Assembly (NCBI GenBank): GCA_030698645.1
Contig: JAUYMV010000027.1
Location: 1 to 16,914, forward strand
Source of the DNA: Mesorhizobium sp.
GTDB taxonomy: Bacteria; Pseudomonadota; Alphaproteobacteria; Rhizobiales; Rhizobiaceae
DNA length: 16,914 bases
Direction: 5' to 3'
Part shown: positions 1 to 6,182 of the stretch, piece after piece
Position numbering within the stretch: the first letter of the stretch is position 1
How the letters are laid out: each line of letters begins with the position of its first letter
The notes under the pieces: model-generated
Told to the model about the DNA's origin: nothing
The model's input: only the letters and a program-made list of their open reading frames with translations
The model's database searches: none
Translations under genes and position numbers: made by a program

Positions 1-24
1 AGCCGCCAGCCTGACGACAATCGA

Positions 25-49
25 GGCCGCGCCCAAAGCGCGGCCTTTT
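25..49 (+). terminator. Intrinsic terminator of an unseen upstream gene
   Basis: A perfect 8-bp stem, GGCCGCGC (25-32) with GCGCGGCC (38-45), closes a 5-nt loop and is followed directly by TTTT (46-49). The T-run lies on the + strand side only, so it should end + strand transcription entering from the left. No gene end can be recognised in bases 1-24; one frame has a stop at 12-14, but too little is present to name a product. Confidence 0.75.
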
Positions 50-91
50 GCCGTTCGGGCCTGGCGTGACCGACAAGCACAATCTGCGCCG

Positions 92-118
92 GCGAAAAAG
101 TTTTCGAAAAAATTCGCG
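92..118. repeat. AT-rich nested inverted repeat upstream of flagellin
   Basis: A perfect 10-bp palindrome, TTTTCGAAAA (101-110), sits inside outer arms GCGAA (92-96) and TTCGC (113-117). It is an AT-rich island in otherwise very GC-rich DNA, about 160 bp before the flagellin start. It could be a protein-binding site or simply the melted or bent DNA often found near promoters. No regulator can be assigned from sequence. Confidence 0.35.
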
Positions 119-131
119 AGGCCGCCGTTCT

Positions 132-173
132 TTAATCTTCGTTAACCACATTTGGTCAATGGTTGTTAACCAT
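132..173 (+). promoter_or_regulatory. Candidate CtrA-like binding cluster in the flagellin promoter
   Basis: The segment holds TTAA (132-135), then 6 nt, then TTAACCA (142-148), and a second exact copy of the half-site TTAACCAT (166-173). The CtrA consensus in alphaproteobacteria is TTAA-N7-TTAA, with TTAACCAT described as a half-site; here the spacer is 6 nt, so the full-site match is imperfect. GTTAACCA is directly repeated at 141-148 and 165-172 (24-bp period), and 160-172 forms an inverted repeat, TGGTT-GTT-AACCA. No convincing sigma-70 -35/-10 pair was found, which fits an activator-dependent promoter. CtrA control is an inference from motif similarity. Confidence 0.5.
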
Positions 174-183
174 AAAGCGCATT

Positions 184-237
184 GGCCTTCGGGCCTCAGG
201 CATGATGCCGCCGCGCTTTGCCGGTGAAGTCCGGCGG
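184..237 (+). promoter_or_regulatory. Structured leader of the flagellin mRNA (two hairpins)
   Basis: Two stem-loops lie between the CtrA-like cluster and the flagellin start. The first is GGCC-TTCG-GGCC (184-195), a 4-bp stem closed by a UUCG tetraloop, an exceptionally stable class. The second is GCCGG-TGAAGT-CCGGC (220-235), extendable by two G-U pairs to 218-237. In Caulobacter, FlbT acts on the structured 5' leader of flagellin mRNA. A flbT gene lies about 12 kb downstream here, so this leader is a natural candidate target, though that link is inferred. The transcription start is not known, so leader length is approximate. Confidence 0.45.
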
Positions 238-274
238 TCCCGGGTTTTCACCTCAGACGAGATGGGGCAGTATC

Positions 275-1237
275 TTGACCAGCATCATGACCAACGCGTC
301 AGCCATGACGGCGCTCCGCACCCTCCAGGCCACGACGAACGCGCTGGAGCAGACGCAGGCCCGCATTTCGACGGGATACCGTGTCGCCGAGGCGAGCGAC
401 AATGCCGCCTACTGGTCGATCGCAACCACCATGCGATCCGACAACAAAGCCCTCTCCACCGTGCAGGACGCGCTCGGCCTTGGCGCGGCCAAGGTCGACA
501 CCGCCTATACCGGTGTCAACGCGGCCATCGCGGTGGTCGACGAAATCAAGGCGAAGCTGGTCGCCGCGCGCGAACCGGGCGTCGACCGCACGAAGATCCA
601 GTCCGAGATCACCGCCCTGCAGGGCCAGCTTTCGAGCAACGCGGCAAACTCGTCGTTCAGCGGCGAGAACTGGCTGTCGGTCGATTCCAGCTCCGCCGGC
701 TACAACGCGGTGAAGTCGATCGTCTCTGCCTTCACGCGATCGAGCACCGGCGCCGTGTCGATCGGCACCATCTCGATCGATACCGGCTCCATCAAGCTGT
801 TCGATTCCGCGACCGACGCGGCAACGTCGGGCACCGGCATCCTCGACGGTCGCTACGACGCCACCACGGGCGCGCTGCTTGCCGACCAGTCGGCCGGCGG
901 CTTCACGGTTTCCACCTTGAACATCGCCGCGCTCACCAACAGCACGGCGGACCTGACCACGCTGGAGAGCTACATCAAGGGCGTCGACAACGCGATCAGC
1001 CGCATGACGACGGCCGCCTCCGATCTCGGCGCCGCCAAGAAGCGCGTCAACCTGCAGAAGGACTTCGTTTCCAACCTGATGGATGCCATCGATCGCGGCG
1101 TCGGCCAGCTCGTCGATGCCGACATGAACAAGGAATCAACCCGCCTCCAGGCGCTGCAGGTGCAGCAGCAGCTCGGCATCCAGTCGCTGTCGATCGCCAA
1201 CAGCAACGCGCAGGGCATCCTGTCGCTCTTCAAGTAG
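275..1237 (+). CDS. fliC: Flagellin, filament subunit
   Basis: This is the structural subunit of the flagellar filament, exported through the flagellar type III system and polymerised beyond FlgK/FlgL. At 320 aa it has the usual short rhizobial layout: an N-terminal D0/D1 helical region with the family hallmark SDNAAYWSIATTMRSDN (residues 41-57), a small variable centre, and a C-terminal D1/D0 helix (about 281-320) ending in ILSLFK. The TTG start at 275 is chosen because it gives MTSIMTNASAMTAL, matching the conserved rhizobial MTSILTN- N-terminus, with a GGGG ribosome site at 264-267 seven bases upstream. A more upstream TTG at 218 would add 19 atypical residues, and the ATG at 287 would cut the conserved start. 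It stands alone, bounded by its own promoter region and a strong terminator. FlaF and FlbT, encoded downstream, are its expected regulators. Confidence 0.95.
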   Translation: MTSIMTNASAMTALRTLQATTNALEQTQARISTGYRVAEASDNAAYWSIATTMRSDNKALSTVQDALGLGAAKVDTAYTGVNAAIAVVDEIKAKLVAAREPGVDRTKIQSEITALQGQLSSNAANSSFSGENWLSVDSSSAGYNAVKSIVSAFTRSSTGAVSIGTISIDTGSIKLFDSATDAATSGTGILDGRYDATTGALLADQSAGGFTVSTLNIAALTNSTADLTTLESYIKGVDNAISRMTTAASDLGAAKKRVNLQKDFVSNLMDAIDRGVGQLVDADMNKESTRLQALQVQQQLGIQSLSIANSNAQGILSLFK

Positions 1238-1245
1238 GCTCCGGC

Positions 1246-1261
1246 GGCGGGTCATCCCGCC
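1246..1261 (+). other. First 3' UTR hairpin of flagellin mRNA
   Basis: A perfect 6-bp GC stem, GGCGGG (1246-1251) with CCCGCC (1256-1261), closes a TCAT loop and begins eight bases after the flagellin stop codon. No T-run follows, so it is not itself an intrinsic terminator. It may protect the abundant flagellin mRNA from 3' exonucleases together with the next hairpin; that role is inference. Confidence 0.5.
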
Positions 1262-1275
1262 TGACCGGCAGAATT

Positions 1276-1314
1276 CGGGCCGCCTCCTCACCGGGAGGCG
1301 GCCCGTTTCATTTT
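1276..1314 (+). terminator. Strong intrinsic terminator of flagellin
   Basis: A perfect 12-bp stem, CGGGCCGCCTCC (1276-1287) with its exact complement (1294-1305), closes a 6-nt loop and is followed by TTTCATTTT (1306-1314). It separates the flagellin unit from the fliF operon. Its T-tract overlaps the first bases of the fliF promoter motif that begins at 1313. Confidence 0.88.
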
Positions 1315-1336
1315 CGCACAAGCTTCGCGTCCTAGT
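1313..1336 (+). promoter_or_regulatory. Shared flagellar operon motif, copy 1 (fliF)
   Basis: TTCGCACAAG (1313-1322), nine bases, then CTAG (1332-1335). The same arrangement, TTCRCRCAAG-N9-CTAS, occurs before flgE and flhA. Here it ends 35 bases before the fliF GTG. In this copy TTCGC recurs with an 11-bp period (1313-1317 and 1324-1328), as would suit an OmpR-family protein that binds tandem half-sites. It does not match sigma-54 (GG-N10-GC) or a standard -35/-10 pair. CCGTCTC at 1348-1354 recurs at a similar offset before flhA. FtcR/Rem is the leading candidate binder, since Brucella FtcR is reported to bind the fliF promoter; the assignment to this motif is inference. Confidence 0.6.
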
Positions 1337-1370
1337 CTCGGGCAAGACCGTCTCCGGGAGAAGCAAGTCC

Positions 1371-3014
1371 GTGCCTGAACAGATTCAGAGGATCATCGAC
1401 AATCTGGTCGCCATGGGCGGTCGGCGCCTGGCGATCATGGCGGCGATCGGCGCGCTGGTGATCGCCGTCGTCGGCGTCGGCTCGGTCTATCTCAACCGGC
1501 CCGGCTACGAGACCCTCTATGTCGGCCTCGAGCGTTCCGACGTGAACCAGATCGGCATCGTGCTCGGCGAGGCCGGCATCCAGTTCGACGTCGCCGCCGA
1601 CGGCACGGCGGTTCTGGTGCCGGTCGGCAAGACCGGCCAGGCGCGTATGCTGCTTGCCGAAAAGGGCCTGCCGACCAGCACCAACGCCGGCTACGAACTC
1701 TTCGACAATGTCGGTTCGCTCGGCCTGACCTCGTTCATGCAGCAGGTGACGAAGGTTCGCGCCCTCGAGGGCGAGATCGCGCGCACCATCCAGTCGATCG
1801 CCGGCATCAAGGCGGCACGCGTCCACATCGTCATGTCGGAACGCGGCAATTTCCGGCAGGAGGAGCAGCAGCCCTCCGCCTCCGTGGTCATTCGCACGAG
1901 CGGGCTCGACGGCGGACGCAGCGCCAACTCGATCCGGCATCTCGTGGCCGCTGCCGTGCCCGGCCTGTCCACGGAGAAGGTCACGGTGCTGGATTCGACC
2001 GGCGCCCTGCTGGCGGCCGGCGACGACCCGGCAAGCAATTCGGCAAACCGCTCGATGGGCGTCGAGCGCACGGTCGAGAACCAGATCGAGGACAACATCC
2101 ATCGCGCGCTCGCCCCCTATCTCGGAAACGACAATTTCCGCACCAGCGTCAGGGCCGAGGTCAACACGGACACGCGGCAGATCGAGGAAACCATATTCGA
2201 CCCGGAATCGCGCATCGAGCGCTCGATCCAGGTCATCCGCGAGAACGACAAGAACAACCAGAGCTCCGCGGCGACGCCGGCGTCGGTCGACCAGAACCTG
2301 CCCCAGCCCGCCGCCCCCGCCACCGCAGGGCCGCAGACCAACGGCGAACGCGACCGCAAGGAAGAGATCACCAATTACGAGATCAATTCGAAGCGCATCG
2401 CCACCGTCAGCAATGGCTATACGGTGTCGAAGCTCTCGATCGCCGTCGTCGTCAACGAAGCGCGCCTCAAGGCGGTGCTCGGCGATGCGGCGACGCCGGA
2501 ACTGATCGCCGGGCGCGTCGCCGCGATCCGCGACATGGTCTCCTCCGCGGCCGGGTTCACCGAAGCGCGCGGCGACCACATCACCGTCAACGCCGTCGAA
2601 TTCATCGCCGAGATGGATGCCGAGGCGGCCGGCGGCCTGGGCATGCTGGAGATGGCCGGCCGCCATGTCGGCACCGTCATCAACGCTGGAGCCTTCATCA
2701 CCGTCGTGTTCCTGGTTGCCTGGTTCGGCCTACGACCGCTGACCGCCGCGCTCGGCAATCCGGTCGTCGCCGCCGGCGCGAGCTTCGACGACGTGCAGCG
2801 CGCGCTGCCGCCGACCGCCGCGGAAAACCTGCAGATTGCCGCCGCCAACGGCATCGAGGGCGGGGCGGCGCCCCGGTCCGGCGCCAATCCGATCGACGAG
2901 CTGCGCAACAAGCTGCGGCCGGCGCCCCAGGACCGGCTGGCCCGGATGCTCGAACTCAATGAAGAGCGCACCGCTCAGATCCTGCGCAAATGGGCGCACC
3001 AGGAGGCGAGCTGA
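1371..3014 (+). CDS. fliF: FliF, flagellar MS-ring protein
   Basis: FliF forms the inner-membrane MS ring on which the rotor (FliG) and export gate assemble. The 547-aa product has the family's two membrane segments: TM1 at about residues 21-40, and TM2 at about 433-453 within VGTVINAGAFITVVFLVAWF. Between them lie the YscJ/FliF ring-building domains, with typical residues such as GYELFDNVGSLGLTSF and ARVHIVMSE. The cytoplasmic C-terminus (DELRNKLRPAPQDRLARMLE, then a charged helix) is the expected FliG-binding region. The GTG start at 1371 gives the normal length and has a GGGAG purine stretch (1356-1360) ten bases upstream. It is the first gene of a five-gene operon; its TGA stop shares one base with the next gene's ATG. 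Confidence 0.96.
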   Translation: MPEQIQRIIDNLVAMGGRRLAIMAAIGALVIAVVGVGSVYLNRPGYETLYVGLERSDVNQIGIVLGEAGIQFDVAADGTAVLVPVGKTGQARMLLAEKGLPTSTNAGYELFDNVGSLGLTSFMQQVTKVRALEGEIARTIQSIAGIKAARVHIVMSERGNFRQEEQQPSASVVIRTSGLDGGRSANSIRHLVAAAVPGLSTEKVTVLDSTGALLAAGDDPASNSANRSMGVERTVENQIEDNIHRALAPYLGNDNFRTSVRAEVNTDTRQIEETIFDPESRIERSIQVIRENDKNNQSSAATPASVDQNLPQPAAPATAGPQTNGERDRKEEITNYEINSKRIATVSNGYTVSKLSIAVVVNEARLKAVLGDAATPELIAGRVAAIRDMVSSAAGFTEARGDHITVNAVEFIAEMDAEAAGGLGMLEMAGRHVGTVINAGAFITVVFLVAWFGLRPLTAALGNPVVAAGASFDDVQRALPPTAAENLQIAAANGIEGGAAPRSGANPIDELRNKLRPAPQDRLARMLELNEERTAQILRKWAHQEAS

Positions 3015-3652
3015 TGGCGACCGCGGCGCTTGCCGACCTGTTGACCGATTTCGGCGCCCGGCCGCGCCTTGCGCCGGAGCCGGTACGTCCGCGGGTCAAT
3101 GTCGTTCCGCCGCCGCCGGCCCCCGCGCCGCCGGATATCGACGCGATCGTCGCCGACGCGGTGAACCGCGCCGAGCTGGCGCTATCTCTGCGGCTCGATG
3201 CAGAGCACGAAGCCGCGATGGACGCGCTCCGCGCGACGCATGGCGAGGAACTCGATGCGCTGCGCGGCCAGCTTGGCGCCGAGACCGGCGCGAAGCTGGT
3301 CGCGGCGCTCGCCGCGCTCGAGGAAACCACATCGGCCGCCGCCACGACGACCGCCGCCCGCATCCTCGCCCAGTTCGTCAGCGACGATATTCGCGACCGC
3401 GCCATCGCCGGTCTCGCGCGCACCATCAAGGATGCCATCGGCGATGCCGACACCATCCGCATCCGCGTCCGCGGACCGCAATCGCTGTTCGTTCCGCTGA
3501 CGATGGCGATGGGCGAGCAGGCGCGCCACCTTGAACTGACCGAGATGGCGACCGTCGATCTCACCGTGTCGATCGACGAAACCCTGTTCGAGACGCGCAT
3601 TTCGGAATGGTCGGCCGCGCTCGCCGAAATCATCGGCATGGGCGTCGAATGA
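3014..3652 (+). CDS. FliH-like flagellar export/assembly protein (putative)
   Basis: The 212-aa product sits between fliF and motB. It has a Pro-rich stretch (about residues 28-42, VNVVPPPPAPAPPD), then a long Ala/Glu/Leu-rich helical region with coiled-coil character (about 45-120), then a compact C-terminal domain ending in DLTVSIDETLFETRISEWSA. This order resembles FliH/YscL, the negative regulator and peripheral stalk of the FliI export ATPase, and the last segment resembles the FliH C-terminal signature in which a strand leads into a final helix. The overall match is weak, so the call rests on architecture and position. The ATG at 3014 is chosen over an upstream alternative because AGGAGG (3001-3006) sits 7 bases ahead and the start overlaps the fliF stop. 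fliI is not in the window. It could instead be a clade-specific flagellar protein of unknown role. Confidence 0.65.
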   Translation: MATAALADLLTDFGARPRLAPEPVRPRVNVVPPPPAPAPPDIDAIVADAVNRAELALSLRLDAEHEAAMDALRATHGEELDALRGQLGAETGAKLVAALAALEETTSAAATTTAARILAQFVSDDIRDRAIAGLARTIKDAIGDADTIRIRVRGPQSLFVPLTMAMGEQARHLELTEMATVDLTVSIDETLFETRISEWSAALAEIIGMGVE

Positions 3653-4908
3653 GTTCCGTCGGTTCCGCAGAAAAACTGCACGAAATCATCATCGTCCGCC
3701 ATGGCGGACATGGCGACCACGATGACCACCATGGTGGCGCGTGGAAGATCGCCTTCGCCGATTTCATGACCGCGATGATGTGCTTCTTCCTCGTGATGTG
3801 GCTGATCAATGCCGCCAACGAGGAGACGAAGGTGGCGGTGGCCAGCTACTTCAACCCGATCAAGCTCGTCGACCGGAACGCCAGCCGGAAGGGACTGGAC
3901 GACGAGGGCGAAGGCCCGACCGCGCCGGACGAGGGCCGCCGCGATATCGTCGAGCCGTCCGTGGAACCGACCGGCGCCGGCCCGAAGATCAGTGGCCCGG
4001 CGCAGCGCAGCCCGGCGACCGAGTCGGCCGACGACGTCAAGCACACCGATTCGCATCTGTTCTCCGATCCCTACTCGGTGCTGGCGGAGATTGCGGCGGA
4101 CACCGGCAATCTGCAGAACATCAGCGCCAAGGGCGACGGCGGAGCCCAGGTGTCGGGACCGGCGACGGGAGCGTCGGGCGGCGAATCCTTCCGCGATCCC
4201 TTCGCGCCGGACTTCTGGTCGCAGGAGGTCGTACCGACGCTTGATCCCGCCCCCGCGCAATCCGAGGCGGAACGCGCGGAAGCCTTGGCCAAGAAGGCGC
4301 CGGATGAGGCGTCCGCGGCGGAAGCCGCCGAGGCGGTTGCGAAGCCGGAGCCGTTCGAGCAGGCCGCGCCGGCCGAACCACACGTGGCTGTGACGGCATC
4401 CGCCGACACGCCCGCCCCGCCGCCGGAAGCGGAAACCGTCTCGCAGGCCGACGAAAGGAAGGCGGACGAAATCCGCAAGGAACTGCGCGATGCCTTCGGC
4501 GGCGACAAGGTCTTCGAGGGCATGTCCGTCGAGGCAACCGAGAACGGCGTTGCGATTTCGGTGACCGACATGCTCGATTTCGGCATGTTCGAGATCGGCT
4601 CCGCCGTGCCGCGGCGCGACCTGGTTCTCGCCATGGAAAAGATCGCCCGCATCTTGTCGTCCCGCGATGGCAAGATCACCATCAACGGCCACACCGACGG
4701 CCGGCCGTTCTCCAACAAGACCTACGACAATTGGCGCCTGTCCACCGCGCGCGCGCATTCGGCCTATTACATGCTCGTGCGTGCCGGGCTGGATGAAAGG
4801 CGCATCGCCGAAGTCGGCGGCTTCGCCGATCGCAAGCTGAAGATACCGGCCGACCCGCTCGCCGCCGGCAACCGGCGGATCGAGATCCTGCTGGAGTCCG
4901 GCGGATGA
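3649..4908 (+). CDS. motB: MotB, flagellar stator protein
   Basis: MotB pairs with MotA to form the proton-driven stator and anchors it to peptidoglycan. The 419-aa product has a His-rich cytoplasmic tail (residues 18-28 include six His), then one membrane segment at about 32-54 in which AWKIAFADFMTAM carries Asp38, the equivalent of the proton-carrying Asp32 of E. coli MotB. A long Ala/Pro/Glu-rich periplasmic linker (about 80-270) is followed by an OmpA-type peptidoglycan-binding domain (about 285-417) with GHTDGRPF (347-354) and NWRLSTARA (361-369). It is longer than the roughly 310-aa enteric MotB because of the linker, as in other rhizobia. The start overlaps the previous stop by ATGA (3649-3652), and the stop overlaps motC. 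motA is absent from the window. Confidence 0.96.
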   Translation: MSSVGSAEKLHEIIIVRHGGHGDHDDHHGGAWKIAFADFMTAMMCFFLVMWLINAANEETKVAVASYFNPIKLVDRNASRKGLDDEGEGPTAPDEGRRDIVEPSVEPTGAGPKISGPAQRSPATESADDVKHTDSHLFSDPYSVLAEIAADTGNLQNISAKGDGGAQVSGPATGASGGESFRDPFAPDFWSQEVVPTLDPAPAQSEAERAEALAKKAPDEASAAEAAEAVAKPEPFEQAAPAEPHVAVTASADTPAPPPEAETVSQADERKADEIRKELRDAFGGDKVFEGMSVEATENGVAISVTDMLDFGMFEIGSAVPRRDLVLAMEKIARILSSRDGKITINGHTDGRPFSNKTYDNWRLSTARAHSAYYMLVRAGLDERRIAEVGGFADRKLKIPADPLAAGNRRIEILLESGG

Positions 4909-6182
4909 AAGCTGCGTGGGCCGCGCGCATTGCCGTCGTCACGCTGACGGGCGCGGTCTGCCCGGCGCATCCGGCTTACGCATTGGAGCCCTATCAGTTG
5001 GTCCGCTCGCTGCAACTGGTGCAGGACCGCATCGCCGGCGGCGACCACGCCGCCCTGCCGATGCAGCAGAAGCTGCTCGAAATGATCGACCGGCAGTTGC
5101 GCACCGCCCAAGCGCCCGACTTCGCCAATCGGCGCAACTTCCTGGCGACGCTGCTTTACGGCATGAGCGGCGGCAACCCGGTCACCGTGGACGTCGTGCT
5201 GTCCAGGCTTGCCCCGGAAGGGGACGACGCCAAACTCGCCAAGGGCGTCGCCGCCTATCTGCGCGGCGACGTGAAGACTGCCATGACCGCTCTCGAGCCC
5301 ATCGAGCCGACGGCGCTGTCGCCCGAGATCGGCGCCTTCGTCGCTCTGGTGAAGGGGTCGGTCCTGACCGGCGAAAGTCCGGCCACCGCGATCAGGATGT
5401 TCGAAAAGGCGCGGCTGCTGGGTTCGGGAACCCTCGTCGAGGAAGCAGCGCTGCGGCGCACCCTCGCCGTCAGCACCGACCTCCGCGACGCGCCGCGTTT
5501 CCTGCGCGCCGCCAACCAGTATGTCCGGCGGTTCCTGCGCTCGCCCTATGCCAGCCAGTTCGCCGATGCGCTGGTCGGCGGAATCGCCGCCTTCAACGAC
5601 AAGATCGACCTCGCGATGGTGGAGGAGACGATCGCCCTGATGGACGCCGAACATCAGAAGGCGATCTATCTGCGCCTCGCCCGGATCAGCGCGATCGACG
5701 GTCTGACGGAGCTGGCGGCGTTCGCGTCGCAGCGGGTCGCCGCGTTCGCGGCCAGTCCCGGCGGCGGCGCGGACGCCCGGGCGATGCTCTATGCCAGCCT
5801 CTCGACGGTGACGTCCGAAACGGCCGCCGACGTGCTGGCCAAGCTGCGGTCGATCGACCGCTCGCGCCTCGCCGCCCGCGACCAGGAGCTTCTCGACGCC
5901 GCCCTGTCGATTGCCGCCGGTGTCGTCTCCGTTCCGGACGCGGTGGCCGACGCTTCGCCGCCGCGAAGGGTCGGGCCCGTCGGGGCGGACGACGTCACGC
6001 CGGCGTTCGAGGGCAAGTCCGAGGCGCCGCATGTCGTCGCGCCCGAGGCGGACTCTACGGCGCGCGACACGAAATCCGCCGGTGGCCAGGCCATCGCCGC
6101 GGCCGACCCGACGGTCGCAATCGTCGGCGAGACGCGCCGAAAACTCGAAGAAATCGACAAGCTTCTGATGGATACGCAATGA
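4905..6182 (+). CDS. motC: MotC, periplasmic motor protein
   Basis: MotC is a periplasmic protein of rhizobia and relatives, required for motor rotation and reported in Sinorhizobium to act with the periplasmic part of MotB. The 425-aa product begins with a signal peptide: charged MKAAWAARI, a hydrophobic core, and a likely cut after AHPAYA (residue 26), leaving LEPYQLVRSLQLVQDRIAGG at the mature N-terminus. The rest is mostly helical and Ala-rich. A low-complexity tail (about 340-400) leads to a final charged helix, RRKLEEIDKLL. Length is close to S. meliloti MotC (about 430 aa). It overlaps motB and fliK by ATGA at both ends, so the stator pair and hook-length gene are likely translated together. 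Confidence 0.93.
   Translation: MKAAWAARIAVVTLTGAVCPAHPAYALEPYQLVRSLQLVQDRIAGGDHAALPMQQKLLEMIDRQLRTAQAPDFANRRNFLATLLYGMSGGNPVTVDVVLSRLAPEGDDAKLAKGVAAYLRGDVKTAMTALEPIEPTALSPEIGAFVALVKGSVLTGESPATAIRMFEKARLLGSGTLVEEAALRRTLAVSTDLRDAPRFLRAANQYVRRFLRSPYASQFADALVGGIAAFNDKIDLAMVEETIALMDAEHQKAIYLRLARISAIDGLTELAAFASQRVAAFAASPGGGADARAMLYASLSTVTSETAADVLAKLRSIDRSRLAARDQELLDAALSIAAGVVSVPDAVADASPPRRVGPVGADDVTPAFEGKSEAPHVVAPEADSTARDTKSAGGQAIAAADPTVAIVGETRRKLEEIDKLLMDTQ

Noticed and set aside
163..1335. 390-codon + strand frame overlapping flagellin
   Set aside because: Out-of-frame with flagellin, rich in Arg/His/Gly, no family resemblance.
1313..1336. Reading the shared motif as a sigma-54 promoter
   Set aside because: No GG-N10-GC (-24/-12) core in any of the three copies.
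1332..2666. 444-codon open frame antisense to fliF
   Set aside because: Shadow of fliF in GC-rich DNA; no domain.
2956..4758. 600-codon open frame on the minus strand across the fliH-like and motB genes
   Set aside because: It is antisense to two clear coding genes, has low-complexity Arg/Gly/Ala composition, matches no family, and long antisense frames are expected in GC-rich coding DNA.
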